Assembly (NCBI GenBank): GCA_013376735.1
Contig: VINJ01000001.1
Span: 310,001-374,000, forward strand
Direction: 5' to 3'
Length of the DNA: 64,000 nt
Source of the DNA: a bacterium Scap17
GTDB taxonomy: Bacteria; Pseudomonadota; Gammaproteobacteria; Pseudomonadales; Halomonadaceae
Shown here: positions 8,437 through 17,078 of the stretch, one piece after another
Layout: every line of letters begins with the position of its first letter
Position numbering within the stretch: the stretch's first letter is position 1
Translations under genes and position numbers: made by a program
Notes under the pieces: model-generated
The model's database searches: none
Seen by the model: only the letters and a program-made list of their open reading frames with translations
Told to the model about the DNA's origin: nothing

Positions 8437-9528
8437 TCAGCGCTTCTTGCTGGGCTTCTCGCTGGCCTTCAGCGCGGCACGGCGGGCGGCTTCACGCTGC
8501 TGCTGCTTGGCATCGCGCCGTGCCTGCATCTGGGCGACGGCGTCCATGCCCAGATGGGCTTCGCCACGTTCTCTGGCGAGGCGAATCTGGTTCTCGCGTT
8601 CGGCGAAGCGCGCCTTCTGGGCGTCGCTCAGCTTGTCGTAGCAACGTGGGCAGCTGACGCCTTTCTGGTAGCGCTCGCTCTGCTTGTCTTCCTCGGTGAT
8701 CGGCAGGCGGCAGGCATGGCACTGGTCGTACTGGCCGGGGCGCAGCTGGTGGTCGACGGTGACGCGCTCATCGAACACGAAGCACTCACCCTGCCACAGC
8801 GTCTCTTCCTCGGGTACCTCTTCCAGATACTTCAGGATGCCGCCCTTGAGGTGATAGACCTCATCGAAACCCTGCTCCTTGAGATAGGCCGTGGATTTCT
8901 CGCAGCGGATGCCGCCGGTGCAGAACATCGCCACCTTGCGGTGCTGTGTCGGGTCCAGCTCACGCGAGACGTAGTCCGGGAAATCACGGAAGGCAGTGGT
9001 GTTCGGGTTGACGGCACCGGCGAAGGTCCCCACTTCCACTTCGTAGTCATTGCGGGTGTCGATCAGCAGCACCTCGGGATCGGAGATCAGCGCGTTCCAG
9101 TCCTTCGGCTCCACATAGGTGCCGACGGTATGACGCGGGTCGATGCCCTCGACGCCCATGGTGACGATCTCGCGCTTGAGCTTGACCTTGGCGCGCAGGA
9201 AGGGCGCCTGTTCGGCCAGCGACTGCTTGGTGTCGAGCTCGGCCAGGCGCGGGTCCGATGTCAGCCAGGCGAGCAGCGCATCGATGCCGGCGCGTGAGCC
9301 GGACACGGTGCCGTTGATGCCTTCGCGGGCCAGCAGCAGGGTGCCGCGGATGGCGTGCTCGTTCATCACTGCCAGCAGCGGGTCGCGCAACGCCTCGAAG
9401 TCCTCGAGGGTGACGAACTTGTAGAGTGCGCATACCACATGCTGCGGCGCCAACGGGCTGGGGCGGGTGGAGGCAGGCGTGGCGTTGCTGGTCAGATCGG
9501 CGGCGGTCAGGTCGGGCGTGTCGGTCAT
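8437..9528 (-). CDS. trhO: tRNA uridine(34) hydroxylase TrhO (rhodanese domain)
   Basis: This 363-residue protein matches TrhO (YceA), which hydroxylates uridine 34 in tRNA with oxygen to make 5-hydroxyuridine. An N-terminal ferredoxin-like part ([32 protein letters not shown]) precedes a rhodanese domain whose loop is [16 protein letters not shown] with the catalytic cysteine. A Cys-rich C-terminal stretch (CHACRLPI, then SCPRCYDKL) and a basic Ala-rich tail ([11 protein letters not shown]) follow. Length is normal for the long form. GAGGA lies before the ATG. It lies between the LysR gene and fdhD but on the opposite strand. Confidence 0.95.
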   Translation of the reverse strand: MTDTPDLTAADLTSNATPASTRPSPLAPQHVVCALYKFVTLEDFEALRDPLLAVMNEHAIRGTLLLAREGINGTVSGSRAGIDALLAWLTSDPRLAELDTKQSLAEQAPFLRAKVKLKREIVTMGVEGIDPRHTVGTYVEPKDWNALISDPEVLLIDTRNDYEVEVGTFAGAVNPNTTAFRDFPDYVSRELDPTQHRKVAMFCTGGIRCEKSTAYLKEQGFDEVYHLKGGILKYLEEVPEEETLWQGECFVFDERVTVDHQLRPGQYDQCHACRLPITEEDKQSERYQKGVSCPRCYDKLSDAQKARFAERENQIRLARERGEAHLGMDAVAQMQARRDAKQQQREAARRAALKASEKPSKKR

Positions 9529-9857
9529 GCGAGGGTCCTCGTGCGGGCCGGAACGTAAATCCGGAGCAGGATGAGCGAGAGATGAGAGCGGCCGGCGGAT
9601 AGCGCGACAGCAGGCGCACCCTCAAGGGGCGGCGACGCATTTTACGCGACTCGCGCGCGAATTTCTCGCCCGCCGCGATGGCCCGCCTGCCCGGCATCGA
9701 CCGGACGCCATCTTCATTGTCGGTGTCTATCAATTGGCGGCTCGGCTCAATTGGTCGCCCTCCTGGCATGGCGGTAGGATATTCCCATATTGCGCAGAGG
9801 TCGGGTGAGGGTTGCGCGCACCGTTCTCGCCACGCATCTGCGCCACGGAGAGCCGTA
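9529..9857. other. Divergent trhO-fdhD intergenic region
   Basis: This 329-base region must contain both promoters. I see no RNA gene, repeat or strong consensus element in it. Confidence 0.5.
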
Positions 9858-10649
9858 ATGAAAGATTCGCTCTATCAACAAGCGCCAGGCGCTGCAGGCT
9901 ATGCGGATGCCCGCGAGGTGCCGCTGCGCGAGCTGGATGGCCCATCGGAGCTGCCGGTGAGCCTGGCGCTCAATGACACTGCGATGGGCACCTTGCTGGC
10001 CAGCCCAGAGGCCCTTGAGCCGCTGGCGCTGGGGCATGCCTTCACCGCGGGCTGGATCACGCGGCTTGACGAGGTCTCGGCGATCCATCTCTCGCGGCTG
10101 CGCCATGGGCTGGCGGTGCGTCTCGAGGTCAGTGACTCGCTGGTGCGCAAGGCCGAGCGTCATCAGCGGCGTGAGAGCAGTGTCTCGAGCTGCGGCGCCT
10201 GTGGCGTGCAGGACGAAGCGGAGCTGATGGCGGGACTCATGCGTCTGCCGCCACGGACAGCGCTGGCGCCCGATGCGCTGATGCGCGGGCTGGAACGCCT
10301 GGAGCGCGCCACGCGCCGCGGCATGCATCTGGCGCTGGGGCTGGACAGCGAAGGCGGTCTGATCTCGCAGGGCGCCGACATCGGTCGCCACAATGCGCTG
10401 GACCGCGTGATCGGCATGAGCCTCGACAGTGGTGTGTGGCCCGAGGCGTTGCTGGTGTCGAGCCGCTGCAGCCTGGAGCTGGTGCAGAAGACCATCCGTG
10501 CGCGCATTCCGACCCTGATCACCCTGGCGGTGCCCTCGCGACTCGCCGTCGAGACCGCGCGTGCCTGCGACCTCAATCTGATCTGTGCCCACCGCGGGCG
10601 TCGACTCGAACTGCTCAGCGGTCACGCTGAGCGCCCCCGTTTATCCTAG
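9858..10649 (+). CDS. fdhD: Formate dehydrogenase accessory sulfurtransferase FdhD
   Basis: FdhD passes sulfur from IscS to the molybdenum bis-MGD cofactor, which activates formate dehydrogenase. This 263-residue copy has the catalytic CGxCG loop (SSCGACGVQDE), the N-terminal ALNDTAMGTLLASPEALEPLALGHAFTAGWI and the conserved GADIGRHNALDRVIG near the C-terminal third. The start at 9858 follows ACGGAG; the frame is open upstream to 9678 without family similarity. The formate dehydrogenase gene starts 58 bases after its stop, so the pair should be co-transcribed. A 9-bp tandem repeat fills most of the gap. Confidence 0.95.
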   Translation: MKDSLYQQAPGAAGYADAREVPLRELDGPSELPVSLALNDTAMGTLLASPEALEPLALGHAFTAGWITRLDEVSAIHLSRLRHGLAVRLEVSDSLVRKAERHQRRESSVSSCGACGVQDEAELMAGLMRLPPRTALAPDALMRGLERLERATRRGMHLALGLDSEGGLISQGADIGRHNALDRVIGMSLDSGVWPEALLVSSRCSLELVQKTIRARIPTLITLAVPSRLAVETARACDLNLICAHRGRRLELLSGHAERPRLS

Positions 10650-10650
10650 C

Positions 10651-10692
10651 TCCTGTTCCTCCTGTTCCTCCTGTTCCTCCTGTTCCTCCTGG
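10651..10692 (+). repeat. 9-bp tandem repeat (TCCTGTTCC x4) between fdhD and the dehydrogenase gene
   Basis: Four perfect copies of TCCTGTTCC start two bases after the fdhD stop and end in TCCTGG, 16 bases before the next start codon. On the mRNA this gives repeated CCUCC, which is complementary to ribosome binding sites. Confidence 0.92.
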
Positions 10693-10707
10693 CCACTGGA
10701 TCCTGAC

Positions 10708-13095
10708 ATGACCGACATTGCTGCCCCCGAGATCGAGACGCCTGCGTCTGCCAATCTGCCCCGCGAGGATGCGCAACAGACGCGTCATCCGCGCATTGCC
10801 GCCTATTCCGGGCCGGCGGGTGGCTGGGGCGCACTCAAGAGCGTCGGTCAGCATGTCAGTCACTCCAGGGCGCCGTGGAAGAGCGTGCGCTCCCTGCTCA
10901 AGGCCAATCAGGACAAGGGCTTCGACTGCCCGGGTTGTGCCTGGGGGGACCCGGAACACGGCTCCTCCTTCGAATTCTGCGAGAACGGTGCCAAGGCGGT
11001 GGCCTGGGAAGTGACCGCCAAGCGTGTCACACCGCGCTTCTTCGCTCAGCACACCGTCACGGAGCTGCTGGGCTGGGACGACTTCATGCTCGAGGATCAG
11101 GGCCGCCTGACCGAACCGATGCGCTACGACGCGGCCAGCGATCGCTATATGCCGATCAGCTGGGACGCGGCCTTCGCGCTTGTCGCCGAGCACCTCAGCG
11201 CGCTGACGTCGCCGGATGAGGCGCTGTTCTACACCTCGGGGCGTGCCAGCAACGAGGCGGCCTATCTCTATCAGCTGTTCGTGCGTCTGTTCGGCACCAA
11301 CAACTTCCCCGACTGCTCCAACATGTGCCACGAGGCCAGCGGTGTCGGCATGAAGACGAGCCTCGGCGTCGGCAAGGGCACGGTGCTGCTGGAGGACTTC
11401 GAGCATGCCGATGCCATCTTCGTGTTCGGTCAGAACCCCGGCACCAATCACCCGCGCATGCTGGGCGATCTGCGGCGTGCCTCACGGCGTGGCGCGCGCA
11501 TCGTCAGCTTCAACCCGCTGCGTGAGCGGGGGCTGGAGCGCTTTGCCGACCCGCAGTCGCCGCTGGAGATGATGACCCTCTCCAGCCAGCCCATCAGCCA
11601 TCGCTATTACCAGCCGCGCATGGGCGGCGACATGGCGGCGGTGCGTGGCATGGCCAAGGCGCTGTTCGCGATGGAGGCGCGGGGCGAATTCACGCGCGCC
11701 GCCAGCTTCATCGAGGCGCATACCCATGGCGTCGAGGCCTGGCAGGCCCTGGTCGAGGCGACCGAGTGGGCAACCCTCGAGGACCAGTCCGGCCTGACGC
11801 GCGCTCAGCTCGAGGAGGCGGCCGCCATCTTCGCGGGTGCCGACAACGTCATCTGCACCTGGGCAATGGGCATCACCCAGCATCTGCATGCCGTCCAGAG
11901 TGTGCGTGAGATCGTCAACCTGCTGTTACTCGGGGGGCACTTCGGTCGCCCCGGTGCCGGGGCCTGTCCGGTGCGTGGCCATTCCAACGTCCAGGGCGAT
12001 CGCACCATGGGCATCGACGAGAAGGCGCCCACTTGGCTGATCGATGCGCTGGAAGCGCGCTACGGCGTCAGCATGCCGCGTACGCCGGGCTACAACACCG
12101 TGGAGAGCCTGGCGGCGCTGGAGCAGGGCAAGGCGAAGACCTTCATCGCGCTGGGCGGCAACTTCACGCGTGCCACGCCGGACAGCGAGCGAACCGAGGC
12201 CGCGATGCGCAACCTCGAGCTCAACGTCCAGATCAGCACCAAGCTCAACCGCAGTCATCTGGTGATGGGCAAGCAGACCGATGCGCTGATTCTGCCGTGT
12301 CTCGGTCGCAGCGAGATCGATCGCTCCTCACAGGTGGCTTCCCAGCACATCAGCGTCGAGGACTCGATGTCGATGGTGCATTCCAGCGCCGGTATCAAGG
12401 CGCCGGCCAGCCCTGAATTGCGCTCCGAGCCCGGCATCATCGCGGCGATCGCGGGTGCCACCCTGGCGCGCGTGCTGCCGGCGCGAGGTGTCAGTGATCC
12501 GGTCGATTGGCAGGCCTTGAGCGAGAACTATGATCTGATCCGTGACGAGGTCGCGGCGGTCATTCCCGGCTTCGCGGACTTCAATGCACGGCTGGCACAC
12601 AAGCGCGGCTTCTACCTCACCAATCCGGTACGCGAGCTTGCCTTCCAGACCTCCAGCGGCCTGGCCGAGTTCTCGCACATGCCGCTGCCGGAGTCGGTGA
12701 TGCACCAACAGCTGGCGCGGCGTGACGGCTGGCTGACGCTGCAGACCATGCGCAGTCACGATCAGTACAACACCACCGTCTACGGCTACAACGACCGCTA
12801 TCGTGGCGTGTCGGGTCAGCGGCGGGTGATCTTCATCAATGGTGAAGACCTGGCGCGGCTGGGGCTGGCCGACGGTGATTGGGTCGACATGCTCGGCGAG
12901 CCGCGTCCGGACGGCAGCGAACGGCGTGCGCCGCAGTTCCGTCTGGTCGAGTACGACATCCCGGCCGGTTGCATCGGGGCCTACTATCCGGAAACCAACG
13001 TGCTGGTCGCGTTGGAAAGTCACGGCGCTGATACCGGCACGCCATCCTCCAAGGCGGTGCCCGTACGCCTGGAGCGCAGTTCACGCATCGCCTGA
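10708..13095 (+). CDS. YdeP-type molybdopterin formate dehydrogenase/oxidoreductase, alpha subunit
   Basis: This 795-residue protein belongs to the FdhF/YdeP branch of the molybdopterin oxidoreductases. The N-terminal region has a cysteine motif (FDCPGCAWGDPEHGSSFEFC) for an iron-sulfur cluster. The cofactor domains include SGRASNEAAYLYQLFVRLFG and DAIFVFGQNPGTNHPRML. The active-site position that is selenocysteine in FdhF is cysteine here (SNMCHEASG). The C-terminal domain (VSGQRRVIFINGEDLARLGLADGD) binds the pterin. No extra electron-transfer subunit is encoded nearby, as usual for YdeP. The start at 10708 has only a weak TGGA upstream. It depends on FdhD. In E. coli YdeP is linked to acid resistance; the true substrate here is unproven. 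Confidence 0.9.
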   Translation: MTDIAAPEIETPASANLPREDAQQTRHPRIAAYSGPAGGWGALKSVGQHVSHSRAPWKSVRSLLKANQDKGFDCPGCAWGDPEHGSSFEFCENGAKAVAWEVTAKRVTPRFFAQHTVTELLGWDDFMLEDQGRLTEPMRYDAASDRYMPISWDAAFALVAEHLSALTSPDEALFYTSGRASNEAAYLYQLFVRLFGTNNFPDCSNMCHEASGVGMKTSLGVGKGTVLLEDFEHADAIFVFGQNPGTNHPRMLGDLRRASRRGARIVSFNPLRERGLERFADPQSPLEMMTLSSQPISHRYYQPRMGGDMAAVRGMAKALFAMEARGEFTRAASFIEAHTHGVEAWQALVEATEWATLEDQSGLTRAQLEEAAAIFAGADNVICTWAMGITQHLHAVQSVREIVNLLLLGGHFGRPGAGACPVRGHSNVQGDRTMGIDEKAPTWLIDALEARYGVSMPRTPGYNTVESLAALEQGKAKTFIALGGNFTRATPDSERTEAAMRNLELNVQISTKLNRSHLVMGKQTDALILPCLGRSEIDRSSQVASQHISVEDSMSMVHSSAGIKAPASPELRSEPGIIAAIAGATLARVLPARGVSDPVDWQALSENYDLIRDEVAAVIPGFADFNARLAHKRGFYLTNPVRELAFQTSSGLAEFSHMPLPESVMHQQLARRDGWLTLQTMRSHDQYNTTVYGYNDRYRGVSGQRRVIFINGEDLARLGLADGDWVDMLGEPRPDGSERRAPQFRLVEYDIPAGCIGAYYPETNVLVALESHGADTGTPSSKAVPVRLERSSRIA

Positions 13096-13267
13096 TGGCG
13101 CGAGACGCCAGCCGCAGGGTGCATGCATCGCCACACTGCCGTGCCGCGAGGAGACTCGTCGCGCGGCAGTCGCGTGTCTAGAATATCCCGTGCGCCGAGC
13201 CAGCTACGCTCGGCCACGCCTTTTCCATCCTCAGTGCTGCCTCAGCCACCGTTCAAGAGAGTGATCC

Positions 13268-13708
13268 ATGCAATATCTGCACACCATGCTGCGTATCCGT
13301 GATGTCGACGCTTCACTGCATTTCTTCCGTGACCTGCTCGGCATGGTCGAGATCTCGCGCAAGGATTCCGAGAAGGGTCGCTTCACGCTGATCTTCCTGG
13401 CAGCCCCGCAGGATGCCGAACGCGCCCGTGAGATGAAGGCGCCGATGCTGGAGCTGACCCATAACTGGGACCCGGAGGAATATGAGGGTGGGCGCAACTT
13501 CGGCCATCTGGCCTATCGCGTCGAGGATATCTACGCTACCTGTCAGCATCTGATGGACAACGGCGTGACCATCAACCGCCCGCCGCGTGACGGCCACATG
13601 GCGTTCGTGAAAAGCCCGGATGGGATTTCGCTGGAGCTGCTGCAGGCCGGTGACGCCCTTGAGCCGCAGGAACCCTGGGCCTCCATGAGCAATACTGGCA
13701 GCTGGTAA
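13268..13708 (+). CDS. gloA: Lactoylglutathione lyase (glyoxalase I)
   Basis: Glyoxalase I turns the methylglyoxal-glutathione hemithioacetal into S-lactoylglutathione in the cytosol. This 146-residue protein has the four expected metal ligands: His5 (YLHTMLRI), Glu62 (LELTHNW), His80 (NFGHLAYRV) and Glu123 (ISLELLQ). The spacing between His80 and Glu123 is a few residues shorter than in E. coli GloA. GAGAGTG before the ATG may serve as ribosome site. It appears as a single gene. The short last helix (EPWASMSNTGSW) is typical of the gammaproteobacterial form. Confidence 0.95.
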   Translation: MQYLHTMLRIRDVDASLHFFRDLLGMVEISRKDSEKGRFTLIFLAAPQDAERAREMKAPMLELTHNWDPEEYEGGRNFGHLAYRVEDIYATCQHLMDNGVTINRPPRDGHMAFVKSPDGISLELLQAGDALEPQEPWASMSNTGSW

Positions 13709-13990
13709 GCAAGGTCGCATACTGACGTGCGCGTAAGCGTCGCATCCAGGCAACGCAATAGCCGAATTACGACTGGTGCATCGCCCAGCAGGGCTTATGA
13801 TGTAATGAAGCTCATAAGCCCCGTAGCATGATGCGTGACATATCGTGCTCGGTCTTAGCGGAGTGTCACCGCGGCAGGCAGGTATACCTTCTTCCTTATT
13901 TCTTGCTGCCCGCCTGCCGCGATGTTGCACCTTCTGCCCTCGCGTGAGGGACTGTCACGCGGACACTGCCTAGCTGGCAAGGACTGCCTG

Positions 13991-15217
13991 ATGCCGAGAG
14001 TCATAAGTGCCTGGCTACGACATGAACCACGATTGCTCGCCGTGGAGCATCGTCGTTTCTACCATGCCTATCTTTGGGTCTATCTGATGCTGATGGGCCT
14101 CTTCGTGATGTGGGTTCCCTTCTTCACTCTCTTCAACGAGCCGCGGCTGGCATTCGTCAGCGGCATCATGGCGCTCGTGTCCGTGCTGGGCGTGATGATG
14201 CATCGGGCGCATCAGCTGACGCTGGGCCTGGCCCTGATGATGAGCGCCTTGACGCTGATGGCCTGGCTCTCGGTTTTCTGCTTCGGGCTCTCGGCGGGCT
14301 ATGAGTACTATTTCTTCATCGTGATGGCCGGGATTCATCTGGCACCGCTGGCGCCGCGCATTCGTGTGGTGACGACACTGATGCTGTTCATGGCAGCTGT
14401 CTCGGCATTGATGGTCTCGCCAGTCCTGTATGAGGGAGACCTCTTGCCGACCTGGATGCTGCAGTCTGCCAACCTGTTCGCGGTCTTCCTGATGATGGTC
14501 ACCTTCCTGTGGCGCATGCTGGCGCTTACCGAACACTTCGAGCGCCAGTATCTGAAGGATGCCAGTCGTGATGAGTTGACCGAATTGCTCAATCGCCGCC
14601 AGATATTCCGCCACGCCGAGGACTGGTGGGGTGACGGAGTGCCCTGTGCGGTCTTGATGCTGGATGCCGACAACTTCAAGCGCGTCAATGACCTGCATGG
14701 TCATGCCGTCGGTGATGAAGTGCTGCGCCATCTAGGCCGTCTGCTGACGGCCACATTGCGTCAGGGCGATCGCGCCGGACGCGTCGGGGGGGAGGAGTTC
14801 CTGGTGTTGCTGCCGCGCATCGGGCGTAGCGAGGCCATCTCCGTGGCGGGACGCATGCGCTCCCTGCTGGCCAAGTCTCCTCCGGTCTTCGCTGGCACGC
14901 CGGTACCGATCACGGTTTCCATCGGCGTTGCCATCAGTCATGAGGTCGATTCGCTGGATGAGCTGATGCAGCTGGCCGACAGGCGGCTGTATCACGCCAA
15001 GCACAATGGGCGTGATCAGGTGGTGGCCGGTGGGGAACATGAGATGACAGGCTTTGCCACGGCCGATGTCAGCCCTCCACCTCCCGGCAATGACGGCGGC
15101 GGACTTGGCAAGGCAGAGGCCATGGAGGAGGGCACTCGCGACAAGGAGGATGACCGCCAGGAAAAGCGACACCACAAGGGCTCCGACCCTTTCTTGCGGA
15201 CACCCCTCGTCGGCTGA
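13991..15217 (+). CDS. Membrane-bound GGDEF diguanylate cyclase
   Basis: This 408-residue protein has about six membrane helices in residues 25-185 and then a GGDEF domain. The domain starts DASRDELTELLNRRQIF, has the metal-binding LMLDADNFKRVNDLHGH and the active-site GGEEF at residues 266-270, so it should make cyclic di-GMP. No clear inhibitory RxxD is present just before GGEEF (RAGR). AAGGA at 13979-13983 supports the start at 13991 over one 23 codons upstream. After the domain a tail of about 60 residues is Pro/Gly-rich, then Lys/Glu-rich, and is unlike the family. The signal sensed by the membrane part is unknown. Confidence 0.9.
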   Translation: MPRVISAWLRHEPRLLAVEHRRFYHAYLWVYLMLMGLFVMWVPFFTLFNEPRLAFVSGIMALVSVLGVMMHRAHQLTLGLALMMSALTLMAWLSVFCFGLSAGYEYYFFIVMAGIHLAPLAPRIRVVTTLMLFMAAVSALMVSPVLYEGDLLPTWMLQSANLFAVFLMMVTFLWRMLALTEHFERQYLKDASRDELTELLNRRQIFRHAEDWWGDGVPCAVLMLDADNFKRVNDLHGHAVGDEVLRHLGRLLTATLRQGDRAGRVGGEEFLVLLPRIGRSEAISVAGRMRSLLAKSPPVFAGTPVPITVSIGVAISHEVDSLDELMQLADRRLYHAKHNGRDQVVAGGEHEMTGFATADVSPPPPGNDGGGLGKAEAMEEGTRDKEDDRQEKRHHKGSDPFLRTPLVG

Positions 15218-15244
15218 CCTGAGTGCAGGTTCACGAATGCTGCT

Positions 15245-16081
15245 TCAGGAGCGCTGCTTCAATCGGGTCAGCGCGTTTTCCATGCCACGGGCAACGGTGG
15301 CCGCCAGTGGTGTGCACAGCATCCAGGGCAACGCGATCAGTGCAATGCTGAGCGAGCCCAGATAGACATCGCTGAACCAGTGAGCGCCGACCATGATCCG
15401 CGGAGCGCTCAGCAGTACCACGAACGCCAGACTGAACAGCGCGATGCGGCGCGGTGCGAAGGCCAGCATGAAACTCGCGAATACCATCAGCATCAGGCCG
15501 TGATCCCCCGGGAAGCTGTTCGACGCCGAATCCTTGGTCTTGAAGGACACCAGCTCGGAGAGATGTTGTGCGTGGCTGAAGACGCGCGTCGGGCTGGCAT
15601 GGCCATAGCTGATGGCGCGCAGCACGAACAGCGAGAGCAGGCCCGCCGTCAGCAGCATGGTGATGCCGATGCTGGTCCAGCGGCGGTAGCGGGCAGGCTG
15701 TTGATCATTGAGCATCGCCCAGCAGAACAATACTCCCATCATGGCGAAGGCCACGGCGTCGAAGGCGCGCGTGTTCAGAATGCCGAGCAGCGTGTCCCAG
15801 CGTGGATTGAGCGGTGTGATGAACTGGTTGAAGTCCCAGAAGACATCGCTGTCGAGGGTGGGCCAAAAATCCAGCGCCGGTATCCACCAGCATGCCAGCA
15901 GCGCCACTCCCAGCGCATTCAGGAGCACCAGTCGTCGCGGGTTGAATCCTGTCGGCGCCCTGCGCGGGCGAGGCGGGGGCGAGGGTTGCACGTACGGGGC
16001 CTGCTGCGAACCACTGGTTCGCTGTGAAGACGCAGTATCAACGGCGTGCATGGAAGGACTGTCGGGGGCGGCGGGAGTCAT
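15245..16081 (-). CDS. PAP2 family membrane phosphatase
   Basis: This 278-residue protein has a Pro-rich cytosolic N-terminus (SPPPRPRRAP) and about six membrane helices. The PAP2 signature is present as SNSFPGDHGLM (motif 2) and APRIMVGAHWFSDVYLG (motif 3, with the catalytic His and Asp). Motif 1 is present in altered form around VSFKTKDSAS. Family members remove phosphate from lipid phosphates such as undecaprenyl diphosphate or lipid A; which one here is not clear. The start is uncertain: ATGs at 16081 and 16051 both fit. It is convergent with the diguanylate cyclase gene. Confidence 0.85.
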   Translation of the reverse strand: MTPAAPDSPSMHAVDTASSQRTSGSQQAPYVQPSPPPRPRRAPTGFNPRRLVLLNALGVALLACWWIPALDFWPTLDSDVFWDFNQFITPLNPRWDTLLGILNTRAFDAVAFAMMGVLFCWAMLNDQQPARYRRWTSIGITMLLTAGLLSLFVLRAISYGHASPTRVFSHAQHLSELVSFKTKDSASNSFPGDHGLMLMVFASFMLAFAPRRIALFSLAFVVLLSAPRIMVGAHWFSDVYLGSLSIALIALPWMLCTPLAATVARGMENALTRLKQRS

Positions 16082-16460
16082 GTCGTGTCAGCTCTGCAGG
16101 GCTCATGTCGGGACAGGCGCACTCAGGCCGGTAGCTCGCTGGCTTGGTGGCCAGATGGCTCGAGACAGGCGACGTTGAGTGGCGATCTGGTCGAAATTCT
16201 AGAGCAGGCTCCGCTTTGGAAACACTGTTTTCAAATTTTGCGAGGTGGACAGATGGTTGCGTCCATCGCGCTGGTGGCAAGCTGGCGGCAGCCTGACAGG
16301 TGCCACTCAGACGTATGGCGTGAGGGCTTGTCGTTCATGACAGCCGTGCGCATGATCGCTACCCTTGCTGTCATGTCCGTCCCTTACTCACCGTTCTTTC
16401 CGCCTGCCGGGTGACTGCCGTTGCCGGCAATGCCACTGGCGGGCGCCACAGGAGTCATCC
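16082..16460. other. Intergenic region upstream of PAP2 and META lipoprotein genes
   Basis: This 379-base divergent region presumably carries both promoters. It is less GC-rich around 16200-16260. I see no RNA gene, repeat or clear operator. Confidence 0.45.
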
Positions 16461-16967
16461 ATGTCCGTTACCGTGCGTCGTCTCTCGCGTTGTACCTCCG
16501 TGGGGTTCGCTATTTCCTTGCTGGCTGGCTGCGCGGCCATGACGCAGCCTCCGCAGGGCAGTGCCTCCTCGGGTGCCGCTGTTCCTGCCCTGGTGGGCAC
16601 CCAATGGAGTTTCTCTGCCACGGATGCCAGCGAAGAGGCCCCCAATTTCCTGTTGCAGGCCCCGACCCCCGAGCAGCTGGCAGAAGAGGAGGATGACCGC
16701 CTGCGCCTGGTGGGCAGCAATGGTTGCAACCGCCTGATGGGGCCGGTGGTGCTGGATGAGTCTCGTCAGACGCTGGATATCGGTCCGCTGGCCTCGACCA
16801 TGAAGATGTGTCCCAATCCCGAGCAGTCCAATGCTTTCAACCGCATGCTGGAAGAGGTGGCCAGCTATCAGGTCGTCGGCAGTGGCGAGACTGCTCGGCT
16901 GCGCGTGATGGATGACACCGGCTATCTGCTGGCCACCTTCCTGCCGTTGGAAGACGTCGCCGAGTAA
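16461..16967 (+). CDS. META domain (HslJ-like) lipoprotein
   Basis: This 168-residue protein has a lipoprotein signal ending SLLAGC (Cys near residue 23) and a META/DUF306 domain. The domain shows LVGTQWSFSAT at its start, LVGSNGCNRLMGPV in the middle and GPLASTMKMCPN, the usual family motifs. META-domain proteins such as HslJ are heat-inducible and linked to resistance to novobiocin in E. coli, but no enzymatic role is known. ACAGGAG seven bases before the ATG fixes the start. It is convergent with valS and shares its terminator. Confidence 0.88.
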   Translation: MSVTVRRLSRCTSVGFAISLLAGCAAMTQPPQGSASSGAAVPALVGTQWSFSATDASEEAPNFLLQAPTPEQLAEEEDDRLRLVGSNGCNRLMGPVVLDESRQTLDIGPLASTMKMCPNPEQSNAFNRMLEEVASYQVVGSGETARLRVMDDTGYLLATFLPLEDVAE

Positions 16968-17019
16968 CGCGTTCGATGTGCTGGTAGAGGTGATCCGCTA
17001 GCGGACTGCCAGAAACGAG

Positions 17020-17054
17020 AAAGCCCCCTGCACCGTTCGGTGCAGGGGGCTTTT
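17020..17054. terminator. Bidirectional terminator between META lipoprotein and valS
   Basis: Perfect 15-bp stem AAAGCCCCCTGCACC and its complement with loop GTTC. It ends in TTTT on the plus strand and in the complement of A-rich GAAA on the other, so it can serve both convergent genes. Confidence 0.92.
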
Positions 17055-17078
17055 GCTTGCGTACAGAGCGAGCGCGAC

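Noticed and set aside
10708-13095. Selenocysteine-containing formate dehydrogenase
   Set aside because: The active-site codon is TGC (Cys in SNMCHEAS) and there is no in-frame TGA.
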